Origin: Apostichopus japonicus
Lineage: Eukaryota; Echinodermata; Holothuroidea; Aspidochirotida; Stichopodidae
Reading direction: 5' to 3'
NCBI RefSeq assembly: GCF_037975245.1
Contig: NC_092561.1
Span: 3,455,001-3,519,000, forward strand
DNA length: 64,000 nucleotides
Shown: positions 10,101 to 22,909 of the stretch, in pieces
How positions within the stretch are numbered: position 1 is the stretch's first letter
Layout: each line of letters starts with the position of its first letter
Made by a program: the position numbers and the translations under genes
The notes under the pieces: model-generated
Told to the model about the DNA's origin: nothing
The model's database searches: none
What the model saw: only the letters and a program-made list of their open reading frames with translations

Positions 10101-13100
10101 CATTTATCACCGAATGCTACTTCTGTAATATTGCAAGGAGACGAGGGTCACCCAGAAAAGTTGTTCACTACGCTCGAGAGGAAACTAACAATAGATTCAA
10201 CAAATGTCACGTGGTTAGAAGACAATTTACTAGAAATAGAAAACGAGAATGCTTTGGCACATGTGAAAGAGTATTTGTCTTCACTGATCGGTAAGACATG
10301 CGATCTTCTCACATATTTGTTCTTTATTGGAATATACTCTGAAATGTGGGTACTTATTATCTAACCTATTTGCTATTTGAGTTAAGTTTTGCCACATAAC
10401 ATAACTGTCGACAGTTTTAGCAGTTTTTTTGCCGATAAGGTGGTACATTAGTCAAGAGTATATTTCTTTCATTCAAATTTATACTCAACGTTGGCTAGAT
10501 ACACACGTAAATAGTGTTGGTTGAATATTTGACCAACTGAGGTGTATATATACACAAGTTTCTTCCCTCTGTTCGATAACAACCAACAATGAGACGAATT
10601 ATGTCATGAAAATCGTATTAGATACAGAACCAGGCACAATAATAATGTTTAAGTACTTATAAGACTCATTCGAAAGAAAGAATATTGCACTTTTGCACGA
10701 ACGAAAATCCTTTCACTTCGGGTTCAGGTCTGGTTTGGTCGATTGGTCTCTCACAACTTATAAACATAGCTATACTATTTTGGAATCGTTGCTGGGGTGT
10801 GTAGTATATAGTTTTTATTTTAATTTGATATCATTTTCAAACTAGCACATACACAATTTAAACAAAGGCATTGGCTTTTCATATGCCACAATTCACAGAG
10901 TTGCCTGTTATACTTCGGGATACTCAGATGAAACAATCTACCACATTCTGAATCACTATACATACAATGTACTGGGAATAACATGACACCCCTGGTAAAG
11001 CTATCGATGCTCAAGAAAGACTCAACGAATAGTGTCACGATTGTTTTCGAAAATTGTTGACATTCAAAATGCTTGAACATTTTCCCAAAAAAATCCAATG
11101 CCTATCGCGTAAAATCAATTGTACAAATATGGTGCTGCTTAATGTTAGCTATAGACAAGAAGGACTCAACGAATGTGTTTATTCAAAAGTTTTCTCCCTT
11201 TAGTTTTGCATTTGATAAAATCTGAATAACCAGCGTCATGTTAGTTATCGGTAACATTGCACATTTAAATTGGAGCCCCACATTCGAACCAATATGCTCA
11301 CATTAATTGCAGGCCCCAGACCACTTTCACAGATTAATTACTCGCGACATGATTGACCATGATGCAAAACATACGTATTAATATATATTAATAACCGCAA
11401 TATCATGCATTAACTTAAGGAGATGCCGGGGTGTGGGGAAGAGGGTGCATGTAAATATAACATTGGACGTCTATGACGGTTGGTGTTTGCATTTCTGTCA
11501 TACTTCACATATTTTTTTATCTTTTATAAAACTGCAAAAGTGAGCTATTGTTGTTTGGATTGTGAGGTCAATAAAGGAGATGCATATAGAAAAAAAAGTT
11601 AACGAATGCCGCGACTTTTGTTATTAAATGATTTATTGTTCTTTATTCCTTAACAGAAAAAGTTAATGATCTACCAAGTGAGCCTGACACTGATAGCAGT
11701 GATGAAAGTGACCTGAGAGTAAGCACTTTCAATGGCTTACTCAAGGACTTTGGCTTGGAAAAGAAGTTTCCTGGAAAATTGAACCTGAACGCTTTTCTGA
11801 AGGTAAAGTGCAAAGTTGATCCAACTCAGTCGGTTGATTTTTTCTGGCAGAAACTAACATCATTAGATTACCGAGCTGGTTTTCCACAGAACTATGCTGC
11901 AAATTCATTCAGTATGAGAGATTTTGTTTTTTCAGTATTACACTGTGCTGATGATTTTCTGCGGCAAGATATACTTGAAAAAATGGCTGCATGTCAGCTG
12001 GCGGTCCCGGTTATCCTTCAAGGTATCGAGGGAACCAAACCGCAATTCTTACTGTGGGCTTTGCGACGAATCATAAAGAAGTGGAAAGGCAACCGTGACT
12101 CATATGCCTCCGAGCAACTGATAGCCACTTATCCTATATTTACTGTTTCTGTCCTTCGGATAGGAGACGTAAGGGTATCAAAATCAAGCCTACTAAATAC
12201 GATGTTGGGATACAGTCAGGGAAACTCATTGCATTCGTTCTTTTTATCGATGGAAAAAGATATTGTTAAGCCGCATTTTTCTGTTGGTTCGATAGAATGT
12301 GTGTGGTTTTTGCCACAGTATGGTAATGACGACGAAATTTTTCAAGAAGTCACTGCGTTCTTTAATCTGCGAGGTGATTGTACTAAGCATCGAGTTCAAA
12401 CGGAGTTTGCCTGTAAGGCAGCAGACTTAACGATTGTACTAATTTCAACTGGGAAACGCGACAAATATATCGATGTCATTAAGAAAATTAAGATAAACGC
12501 AAGCAAAACGCTTTTTGTTGCCATTAAAGAAGAAGACAAACATATGCGAACACAACAAAAGGTCTACAACCCTCAATTCAAGGACGGGTGGCTCTTTGTA
12601 AAAGTGCTTCAAGTTGACGTTCTAAGTCGTCATATTTGCAAGCATATTTCTTTAACAAATCCAAATCCAAATCAATACCGAAGCTTAGAATCATTAGCAA
12701 ATATATGTAGAGATGATATCGATATTGATGAAAATAAGTGGATGTGCAAAAATGCCAAGAAAAGTGTTCATGACATCTTTGAGTCTGTAAGCTTAGACAA
12801 CATAATTGAGTTTAAAAAAGTTACTTTCCCTTTACAAGATTATTGGCTCAATTTGGTTCAGTTGGATGAAGAACCATCCCTGTCAGATGGAGAGGGAGAA
12901 TCTTTAGAAGATCAGAGAAAAGCGGCACAAATAAAAAAAGTAACAGTTAGAGAAGAACAGATGCACGCAAGTCTCTCAGAACCAATTAAACGTTACCATT
13001 CTATTGTAAGTTCTAATAAAAATAATTCAAAAATGTTGAAATACATTTTTGGGTATTTACAAGATTTCATATACCGGATGGTCAACAAGAGCACGCAAAA

Positions 13101-16100
13101 TGACTTTGAGAAGATGTTAGATTTAGAAGAACAAATACAAAGTTACAAGAGGGGTAAGCGCAAAGGAGACACAAAGAAATTTTCGGAAGAAATAAGTAAT
13201 TCGAAACATGGCAGCACTGCTGAAAGTGCTTGTGAAAGCCAGCAATGTGCCCTCAAGTATTTGACTAAACAGTGTAAAGCAAAAAATTTAGGTTGCGAGC
13301 ATTTCCTCCGAGAGTTAGGGCAACGCTTTGAAGCATATAAAGAGGCTAAAGTCCAGGAACCATGCGAACCTAACATGGCTGACTTGAGTTTACTACCTGC
13401 TTTGGCTGCTCGACTTGTTACTGAAATGCATTCATTGGAACTTATGGATGGAGATGCAGGGAGCGTTCCTTTGGTATGGATAACAAATGTTCTTGACACA
13501 CTAACACATACTTTAGGTGATCCTAAAGTATTTGTTATCAGCGCAATTGGCGTACAAAGTAGCGGTAAGTCCACATTGCTGAATAGCATGTTTGGTCTTA
13601 AATTCCCAGTGCGTGCAGGCCGTTGCACTCGTGGACTGTTCATCCGCTTGATACAACTCGAAGAATCCCTTGTAGATGAGCTAGGGTTACAATATTTACT
13701 GATAGTGGACACTGAAGGAGTCCGATCTGTTGAGCATGAAGGTCGAAGATTTGACAATGAACTAGTGACTCTTGCATTGGGCATTGCCAATTTCACCATT
13801 TTTAACATCGAGGGAGAGAACATAGGTCCAGACATGACTGGAATATTGCAGATCGCTGCGCACGCACTCATGAGAATGAAAGAGGTCGACATTGAATGTC
13901 AGTGCAGGATTGTTCAACAACGGGTTTCGGATTTAACTGCAGCTGACAGGAACAAAGCAAATAACGATATAATCCTGGAGACCTTGGATGAAGCAACAAA
14001 ACTTGCTGCGGAAGAGGAAGGATTGAAAGGGCGATATCAACGGTTCTGTCATGTGGTCAATCTTCATGTTGACCAGGGGTTGCAATACATACCGTGTCTT
14101 TGGTCAGGAGGGATGACTCCTCCAAATCAAATGTACAGTGAAATTGTGACAAAAATAAAAGCAAAGCTCATTCAGGATATCCGAGATAAAGTTATCATAC
14201 CTGATATGACAATGTCCACATTTACAGATCGAGTACGAGATGTGTGGCAGGCGGTAAAAAAAGAACATTTCATCTTTAATTTTCAGGACAGTGTTAAGGC
14301 AGTTGACTATAATAGGCTTTGCCTTAAATATAACGACTGGATTCTACACATGCGGCATCAGATGATGCTTGCCACAGAAAGCTGCTATGCTGTTCTGGAT
14401 GGACAAATAGATAAAGTATTAACTATACAATTGACAGATGAACATAATGTTGAATCAACTAAAGACGACGATGAAACCAAGGCAGTAGATATCGAAGAAA
14501 TGAAGGCAGTTCTAAATAAGGAAGCTGTAAGTCAAGAACAGCAGTTAATTCGATCAATTGAAGACTACATTGAAAAACATCCACGTAAGAATACCGTGTT
14601 GAGATACAAGGAAGGGTTTATAAACGATTTAACTCTAGTCGTGCGAGATGTTGAAAACCAAGCATCAGCATCGGTGCAGGATGAATACGAACTGACTAAA
14701 ATACGATATGATATACCAAAATTTCGAAGCGAATGGCGATTTAAACTTTCTTATGAAGCTAAAATGTTAGCAAGTTCGGTTTCCGATGACTCTGAAGATC
14801 GCTCAATTTTGTTTGATGAAAACTGGAACGTTTGGATGACCTCCGTTGCGAACAGTAGTAAGCTCCTGAAGACAAATGTTTCGTTGGATTCTTTGCAAGG
14901 AATTTGCGAAAAGCTCCTTTTGAGGATTACCAGGGGAATGGCAGTCGGGAGTGAAGTGAAACACCTAATGACGGAGGAGGGTGGTATTGACAAACATTGG
15001 GAGCTCTGTGACTGTCGTCGTTACATCCATGACAAATTTGTGAGAGCGTGGTTAATGCAAAGTATGGATGAGAAAAAACCGAGAGCTGATTTCTTCGAGA
15101 TTGAAAGGAAACAAGCTCTTCTCTATGTTCAAGAAGTCATCGACAGAAATCACAGACAGATGATTGATGGGAATCGTGGCAAGTCATTCGATGTAAATAC
15201 ATTCCAGCTTATGCTACAACGGGCATTGAAAGAGCTCACTGGGGGACCCAAGTTCAAACTCCCTAATGCTCTTATTGCCAAGGGTCTCCTACATTTGTCA
15301 AACAAAGCTTTCAAATCTTTACAACTGACTGAAGACGGCTCTCAGTGTGAAAGCACATTTCTTTTGCAAGTCGAGAAAGATGCTATATTTGACGATTTTT
15401 TAGCATTTATACATAAGGACAATACGGAGATTGCTACTAGAGCTGCCGAATCAATTTACTATTTCATTGAACCTATTTACAAACAGAAGACTGTTCAAAC
15501 CTTAACAAGTGTAAAGGAAGAATTTGTCCGTCAAAATGATTTAATTGATAAATTAAGAATATGTCGGCCTTGGGATATTCTTCGTTGGATAGTTGAAAGA
15601 GAAGGTCATAATTTTGGTTATTTAATTGGACTTTTAGGAAGCAAGCTCCTCTATGATGTTGTACTTGAAGAGAAGTTCCAGAAAATCCGCCAGAAATTCA
15701 GCAGTATATTACACTCAAAAATACAAGAAATCGTTAATCTTCTAATTGAAATGATTAATGACATTGACTCGACTTCCAAACCAGGCCCTTTTCTGAAGTG
15801 GCTATGTAAATTAAGTACCACAACAGATTGCTTGGCTCTCCAAACACTAGACTCTTTATATGAAATAGAGAATGTCGATGAGGTTTCTGATATCTTAAAA
15901 AGCATAATAAAAGAACGTCTGTTTGAATCATTGTTACAAAGCATAGAGGAATCAATATATCTTAGTTTTTTCTTACATGGATATAGCTTGAATTTCGGCA
16001 ACATTTGCGATGAAACGTGCCCATTGTGCGGAGTGCCATGTGATAACCCCTTTATTCTCCACATTGAGCATTCATCATTCCTACACCGTCCGAGGGGTTA

Positions 16101-16473
16101 CAAAGGTGAAACTTACCCCGAAACGAAAAAGCTCATAATTGAAGACTGTACAGCTTCTGTGGCTTCAAAAACAGCCACATTTATATGTAACGACAAATAT
16201 ATTCCTTGTCAAGCGTATCAAAGTGTTCATCCAAATTGGCACATAAAACCTACCTCCACGAATTACGGTCTGAAATTCTGGCAATGGTCAATGGCACGAG
16301 GCAATGACTTACTAGCAGTAAACTTCAAGTGCGAGAAAGCAGACATTCCATTAGCATGGTACAGTATTGATAAAAAATTGGCGCTTCAAAGCCTGGATTT
16401 GGACCAAGAAGCAAAAGTCAATGGTCGCCAAAAGTTAAGTAATACCAACTTTTCAGACATTGATCTCTCATAA
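7125..16473 (+). CDS. Death-effector-domain-containing very large GTPase (GVIN/VLIG-like), three coding exons
   Basis: The model joins 7125-7191, 9940-10290 and 11657-16473. The joins keep phase (1 then 1) and give 5235 nt, or 1744 aa. Residues about 52-135 read as a death effector domain. Residues about 300-430 resemble the degenerate N-terminal region of URGCP/GVIN proteins. The G domain has the P-loop GVQSSGKST at 771-779, GRCTRG after it, and DTEG at 824-827. The C-terminus has a CxxxCxxCxxxC cluster starting at C1590 followed by HRPRGYKG, typical of the family. VLIG-family proteins are large cytosolic GTPases induced by interferon in vertebrates, so an innate-immune role is inferred. Coding of nearly everything in one giant exon is usual for this family. 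The first exon is the least certain. Confidence 0.85.
7192..7740 (+). other. Intron 1 of the GTPase gene, unremarkable part
   Basis: I see no domain-bearing frame or repeat here. A 75-codon open frame at 7300-7527 has no recognisable similarity. Confidence 0.35.
7741..8430 (+). repeat. Diverged direct duplication of roughly 350 bp
   Basis: Segments near 7741-7880 and 8105-8245 share GAATGCATT, TAGTGT, GGCAGTG and AAGGTTTATCAT..GTGCAGTTAC in the same order. A second match pairs about 7990-8030 with 8380-8420. The copies are well diverged, so the boundaries are approximate. Confidence 0.4.
8720..8812 (+). pseudogene. Degenerate tRNA-like sequence (type II, Leu-like)
   Basis: The 3' half is tRNA-like. 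A T arm GTGAG-TTCGAAT-CTCAC occupies 8788-8804, followed by a seven-base acceptor strand ATCTGCC and discriminator G. A possible long variable arm TGCTGTATGAGCA precedes it, as in tRNA-Leu and tRNA-Ser. A TTTT run follows shortly after. The 5' acceptor strand (GGCAGAT expected) and a proper D arm are absent, so this is not a working tRNA gene. Confidence 0.5.
9394..9503 (+). repeat. 55-bp tandem duplication
   Basis: Units 9394-9448 and 9449-9503 are almost identical. Both run from CAGGCTAGC to TTTCATGCT. It lies inside the 968-bp element beside its right terminal repeat. Confidence 0.85.
9940..10290 (+). CDS. DED-GTPase coding exon 2 (death effector domain)
   Basis: The acceptor is TTCTAATGATTTCAG ending at 9939. 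The donor is GTAAGA at 10291. The exon encodes residues 23-139. The block starting YRRMLYKVGQCLVKEDVRKL and continuing to HVKEYL follows the six-helix death effector domain pattern seen in caspase-8. The helix-6 RxDL motif of many DEDs is replaced by ENENAL. An alternative is that translation starts at the ATG at 9942. Confidence 0.75.
10291..11656 (+). other. Intron 2 of the GTPase gene
   Basis: It is bounded by GTAAGA and TTCCTTAACAG. A 92-codon frame on the minus strand (10820-11098) has no recognisable domain and is not annotated. No transposon is recognised. Confidence 0.7.
11657..16473 (+). CDS. DED-GTPase coding exon 3 (giant exon, VLIG-type G domain)
   Basis: The exon starts after TTAACAG at 11656 and stays open for 1604 codons to a TAA. 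It begins with an acidic linker (SEPDTDSSDESDLR). The degenerate P-loop-like GDVRVSKSSLL, the linker with LSDGEGE, the intact G domain and the Cys/His-rich C-terminus follow in order. The completeness of the frame argues for a working gene. Confidence 0.92.
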
Positions 16474-19400
16474 GGAGTTCAACCTGCACTAGATGCAATT
16501 AATTGATTGTACTCTATCAGTTACAAGCAGAATACCATATATAAAGTTCCTATAAGTTATATTCCTATAAGTTCCTATAAGTTTTATTTTTGGAGTGGCT
16601 ATTAACTGTTAGAGAAGAAGACATTACAATACATATTGAGAAAATAACCATAATTACGTTTCTTTCCCAAAGAAAAACCTGCAGCTGAAAGTTTGGTAGC
16701 TATAAAACGTTGTTACTTTACTTTATCTGGTTGGTAATAAGTATAATAATGTTAATGTGTGACCAAAGCAAAAGGAAATATTTTCACGTATTTTTTTTTG
16801 TTTTTTTTTTGACATTTTACAATAAGATGGACCTTTACCAGATTGCAACACCGAGAGGAATAATAGGCTCTGTGCACAATCACGGAAAATATATATGTCC
16901 TAAAACTTATGCAAATTTCTACTAAACGTCTACTCTCAAATTATAGTGATCAAAATTTGGAGAGAGAAAAAAGACAGAACAGTAGAGAAAAGTGGGTAAA
17001 TAGCGAGCAATCTGACGGAGAATAGACCAAAACAAATAACGCTAATCAAATTCTCCGTCCATAAACTTAACATTGTTCATTTCACGTGAAGGTACACATT
17101 ATATGCGAAGCTAGATCAGTGGATGTTTTGCAAAAACGGAAAAGTTGTCTGTTCTTTGATAACAACGGTGCAAATACTTAAAAAAATTATCGATATTATG
17201 AAGTATAACCTTATTGATATCTAACAAGTTACTTTAACTCTTTTTTTTTCTAGATGTTAGATATTTCTTATGATACTTTGTGATGATCTTAGTTTTACTC
17301 TGTATGACCAATGAATGCTAAGGAACATGATCGAAACGGGGTCCGTTCTTCAACAGTTTCCACATTTTTGTCTTGTTGATTACCCAATACGTTGTGATGC
17401 ATATTGTAAATATTTGTATGAGTGTTAATTGAAGATTTAAATGTTGTATTACCTATTTTGTACTGGTTTAAAGATGATAATGATTATGAAAAAACGAAAC
17501 GAAGTCCGTGTTTCAAAAGGTTCGTTTCATTATATAGCCATGTCAATTCGCCAAATGGCTTGTGACGCATTTTGTAAAGTTTTGTCAAGCTTTAAAAAGG
17601 ATACAACTGTTTGCTTGTTTTTACATTTTCATATTTATTATCTTCAGATTGTATCATACTTAGAAACTGGTTTTAATGAAATACAAAAGGCGTTTGGCCG
17701 CAGATATCATAATGGTGTCGTTTGCACTGGCGTTGACAGAAACTTTTAAAGAATTCCCTTAATTATCAAATTCTTATCTCGCCATCAACCATGTTAAATA
17801 TCATCTCGTTAGTGATACATCAAACTTATACCACCATTAAAAATTATGTTAAGTGGTATTTCTCCTTGGGTTTACTGTTGGGTGTGAATATTCATAATAA
17901 ATGCGAGAAAAATGAACACTTATGACACTAAGTTGTAGACTCCAATTTGTTGCAGACAAAGAAGCCAGATCTTTAACACGTAACATTGCTTTCTTAGTTG
18001 AAGTTAGTAAAAGTTCACCTAGTATTTTCCCGCTTACGAAGATAGCCAATGGTTGTTATTTTTTAAATGCATATATGAGGCATTTTGTCCTGAGAAATAT
18101 GTCTAATTTGCACTATACAATATATCTGTGAATAATTTGAAAAACAGGATCTCCGGAAACTACTTTTCAAAAACTTGAACAAATGTTAGTACATTGGTGA
18201 CCTTGTAGGTCATTTTAGTCGATTAACATAATTATAACGATCTCATCCGAAATACAAAGTTATCGTAGGATTAACATATGATATATGAATATAATGGAAT
18301 TCATGCACACTTTTTGAAGCTATCACATCTTTTTCGCAATGTGACTTCAGAATCAAAAGGCATTCTATTGACATGTTCACTAAATGGTAAATATGATGAG
18401 CATTAATCAAATTTAATTTACTGTACGCGTTTCGTCACATTGATGTATTATTTACTCCTATGGCATAAGATATATGAAAGATAAATTATATTTTGGAGTT
18501 TATATTAATGTTCTATATATAGGAAACACTGAGTTGTTTTATTGCATCAGCTAGTTTCAAGCCTGCGTTTCTATCTGTCAATTATTAACAAATTGAAATA
18601 TACATATATAACATATAATTCATTTGTTTGGTTTTTCTCCTGAATTGCTGTTACAACGGTATAGATTCCTCACCGAGACAACGTGCTTATGCATTTGTTA
18701 CTTTATGTATATCTACCAATCTGGTGTGGAGTTAAATATTTGTGATGGGTTATAAGAGGGACAAAGGTGAAGTATACAAATATACGAACTCCATCGTCAC
18801 TTATAGTATCTGTAAGACATGAGGCAGAAAAGTCGATTGAGCATTTTGTGTACGCCACATTTGGCTGAAGCTAGACACAATGTTGTACTTTACCGTGTGA
18901 AATATGCGCATGGTAATTGCACATGAATATACACTTGGAAATGATGTCTTTACTACTACATCACTATCCAGATAGACAGCCTTGGTATAACTTGCGCAAC
19001 GTACGCTGTTACGCTTACGGTGTCAATTGATATAGATTCATCAATGCTTTAAGTGTATCTTGCCCTCTTTTCAATGTTATACGTATAAAATGCCCTCTAC
19101 AACGTCTGTTTTCGTTGCTTCTGATACACATAATGCAGCTGCAACGCACGTTTTCTGGGGTGCCGTCCCATATGTTGATCTTTTAAAAGGTCAATTCAGA
19201 GGGTTTTCATACTAATAATAATTTCAAAAATATAAAAGTTCAAATTTAAATCTACGGTTTTGGTTTGGTCGTAAATTTATGATATAGCTTACCTTTTCTA
19301 CACCTTTGCTAAACCAAATTATTCTAGAACGAACCTTAAATTTGGGTGTTTAATGATGTCACTTATAACATGCTCTCTTGACATACTGATAAAGACAAAA

Positions 19401-20370
19401 TCTCTTAGCTATTGAATCTGATAAACCATTGCCATGGACTTTCACAATCCTATGTTAACATTTTACATTGTTTCTAAGTTCTTCACATTACTTAAACTAG
19501 ACCATATATGTCCTGCCTATCATACCATATAGCTGATGACTTGGTTGTTCTTGACAATCACAGAATCTTTACATAGCTATCATTATCATTCAGTCCCATT
19601 TATGTACACGCTCTTTAACACACAAACACGAAAAAATGTGATGGAGTTCTGAAAATTTGCCAGAAGAATCACTGCATTGAGTCATTTTGTTCAATTTTAC
19701 CTTTTAATTACCCATGTAATTACCTTTTAATTTTACGAATGAAGACCTACTCTACTGTTAATTAATACCTGTAAGCACTACGCTCTAATACAAAGCAAAT
19801 TGGAAATGAATATTCCTTTCCAAAATATTCCTTTTGTAACTTGGCTAGTGCATGCTGTATTAATCTAATTATAATTATCTAACTATAATTAATCCAAATG
19901 CGAGTAAAATCTGTTCTTTACAAATGACATGGTAGACAAATGGTACAATTATTCGACTCAACAACATAAGTAATGACTTTGGAATACATTTGTTTATGTA
20001 ATACCCGCAATGACCGGATAAATGCGTTCGTGTAATATTTGTTCAACTGAGCTCAAGCCTAGAGAAGCACGTAGGGCTTGTTCAGCTTTCTAGCGCTATA
20101 GACAACGTTCATGGTAATAGAAAGATAATTACAATACCACTTCTGTCCCGGGACGCCATGAAGCTCGAATCCAGGGGGAGGGGGGGGGGGTAAGGTACAC
20201 CGCCATTTCTACTTTACTCAAAATTCAAAAGCATTTGTTAGAACAAGCTTTTGTTTATACCTATTTAAAGTCCTACGTTCTAATCTAAATATGCCACAGA
20301 ATGCACATGCCATTTGATATCTAAGTACACGTTATGTTCCCTTAAATGTATGTATTCCATGTGTGTATGT
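16474..20370. other. Intergenic, no supported gene
   Basis: Presumed 3' untranslated and intergenic DNA. AATAAA occurs at 17897-17902, but nothing ties it to the GTPase transcript. A 102-codon frame at 17441-17749 has no recognisable domain. Two segments near 17330-17430 and 17500-17600 resemble each other weakly. Confidence 0.45.
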
Positions 20371-20432
20371 ATGTATGAATTTTAGATCCTCCTGCTAGTA
20401 GGAACTCGCGAAGAAGCTTCATTGGCTGAACA
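20371..20432 (-). mobile_element. tRNA-SINE, 3' fragment
   Basis: It contains the reverse complement of the 3' end of the SINE family seen elsewhere in the window: GTATGTATGTAT tail, then TTTTAGATCCTCCTGC, AACTCGCGAAGAAGC and ATTGGC. The tRNA head and body are missing. Confidence 0.75.
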
Positions 20433-20439
20433 TTATATG

Positions 20440-22740
20440 AACATATAGACTTCAACGACCCAAGGTTTACCACCGTCTGTTTTCCAAATCTTTTCCCAAA
20501 TATAAATCAGTGGGAGAATTTAGAGCCCAAGCCCTCTCGCCGTTGATATGCTGTAAACGTCCGCCACTGTTAAAGCAGCGTAGACACAAGGAGCGGCAAT
20601 TTAACCATGCAGAATCATCGTGTGTAGCGCAACTGGTGGGTAGACCCGGAGTAGTCCTTGTTACTTCACATGCAGTCACCGGTAGAGATACATGGTATAC
20701 TTTTTATACAACAGCTCTCTTTCTTGCGATTCTAAGCAGCCTTCTTGCATATCACATAAAATGACATTTCATGAGAAAGTAATAAATCATGAAATCCAGT
20801 CGATTATAAAACTTCCATCCCTCAGATTCTGTTATATATCAGCATTTGTCGTTTGTACAAACCATGCTTACTGCAAACATTTCTTCCTGTTTTATTTGAA
20901 ATAAAACGCCGCAGGCTATATTAAGGAATTTCATTCCAATGGGACCTCTTAATAATACTGAATGTGCAAATTTATTCACAAACCTGATCAAGGTGCTGCT
21001 TTACTTTCATTATTGGTGTACAATGCGCAGGACAGTAAATCATATGTAGGGCAAATATATTGTCCCTATAATACACGTGGGCTATACTTACCATCGACGA
21101 AGAGCTGACCACCTCCTTAATGAAGATACCCTATTGTTTAAATCTATTGAATAAAACAATACATACACGGATAAAAAAAAAACAGTTATTCATCAAGGGT
21201 AATTTATTTCCTGTAGCTTGTGTTACACAATTATATGGTGTCAGTGTTACTAATCCTGTGTTTTTTTTATAGAGACTCTTTGATGAAATATTCGTTTAGT
21301 TTCCACTCCGCATTTGCAAATCATATCTACAATATTGTATGTGATTACCAGTTTGTGTATATAACCATATAATTCGATTTACAACTCATGTAGGGATTGT
21401 ACTGACACAAGTATTGTTAAGACATTTACAGAACAACGCTGACACTGCAAAATTTTACAACCGTTTGTAGGATGATTTGAGCTCCATCGAAAGATATCAA
21501 ACAGACTTTGTCATTGTTTGTACAATTAATACAATCCTCCTATACGTATGGAATACAATACTTACTGTTACTGTCTCAGTAAGTTACAATGATACAGTAC
21601 GTCAACTGTGCCAGTTAATTAAGCCCCTATTCTGCCCCATTGCCAAGCTCAATTCGTCATTATTCTCACATCTTTCACATACAGCAAATTAATATGCCGT
21701 TTGCATTTTTATTAAAATTCTACATACAGAGAACCTTGAGAGTCAGGTATATATTCTTCTCGAGGTTCATTTCAAACTCATTTAATGGCCAAAAACCTAA
21801 TATTGACCTCCGTTTGGTGTCTATTTGTTACTATACTTTTGTAACTCTGTCATATTTATTGGCTATCCTAACGATATATGGAACGAAACCACTATATCTC
21901 TAATGGCATTTACCCACCGCCCCTCCCCAGACCAAAATTCATGGGGGCATAATCCTCCATGAAGACAGACAGAATATAAAAAGGTCCACGTAAACGGTTA
22001 AAAATCATTTTATCATTTTGTTTTGCAACGTTTAAATATCATAAACCCTCTCAACCCTATATGGTTTGACGCCATCACAGGTATTGTCAGCTCTCATTTT
22101 AGATTAAAGATTACGAAACTTGAAAGTAGGATACATTATTCAGCAAGGTAAATCTTGTGAAATAAACAAATCTCATTGGAAGTAGGAAACAGGTACACTT
22201 GTCGTGAAATTTCTAAAACATTTGTGAGGACATTTTGCACACCAAGTATACCTTACTCTAGAACCCAGAACTATATACAATTTTTTAAACGTTTAGCCAT
22301 GCATGGGGACTAAATTAGTACGGTATATAAGTTAGTAAGTTATGTAACTACATAGAACCGTTACTTGTACAAATTGACCGTGACGAAATTTTGTAACAAA
22401 TGCGTTACGTTTTTTTAGCATTGAGTGTGAACAAAGTTACAAGCCTCAAGAGAGATGATTTTCACTATCTCAAGGTACCTCTAAGTTCAAGCAAATTGTG
22501 TATTTGAATGATTCTTATCTTGTATCCTTTTCTTTTGTTTATTTTCAGATACAAACTACACTTACTGTATTATATGCCTTTTGAACGTCTTATACTTCAT
22601 TGCGTTTTACATGGATATACACTTATTACATGAAGAGGGACTATTACTGAGATTATCTTAAGTTTTTTGGATGTTGTGTCGATGCTCTACCTTGTTTCAC
22701 TTAAATCGTACATTTCTTCCGATCCGGTTACATTGGATAG
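20440..22740. other. Intergenic, no supported gene
   Basis: I see no exon with recognisable coding content. The open frames are short and lack domains. A poly-G run lies slightly to the left, near 20175. Confidence 0.45.
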
Positions 22741-22749
22741 ATGCATATC

Positions 22750-22755
22750 TTTAAT
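22750..22755 (-). terminator. Candidate polyadenylation signal of the SLC5 gene
   Basis: ATTAAA on the minus strand, about 155 bases after the stop codon. It is a common variant signal, but a six-base match alone is weak. Confidence 0.3.
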
Positions 22756-22909
22756 ATAAATCACAATATATAAGTCTCCAGTTCAACATCATTCAACAAA
22801 TATGATTTCAAATTTCACCCAATGCATATAAAACGTTCGCAACACGTTGATTTTCAACAGTAGTAATAATTTCTTCTATACGCTTTGCTAAAACTTGAAC
22901 AAATATAGC

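Noticed and set aside
10820-11098. 92-codon minus-strand frame in GTPase intron 2
   Set aside because: No domain, no splice support, and it is intronic on the opposite strand.
13143-13892. 249-codon open frame on the minus strand
   Set aside because: It is antisense to the conserved G domain of the GTPase exon and has no recognisable domain. It is a shadow of strong coding on the other strand.
15651-16064. Minus-strand frames of 137 and 66 codons
   Set aside because: They are antisense to the C-terminal part of the GTPase exon, with no domain.
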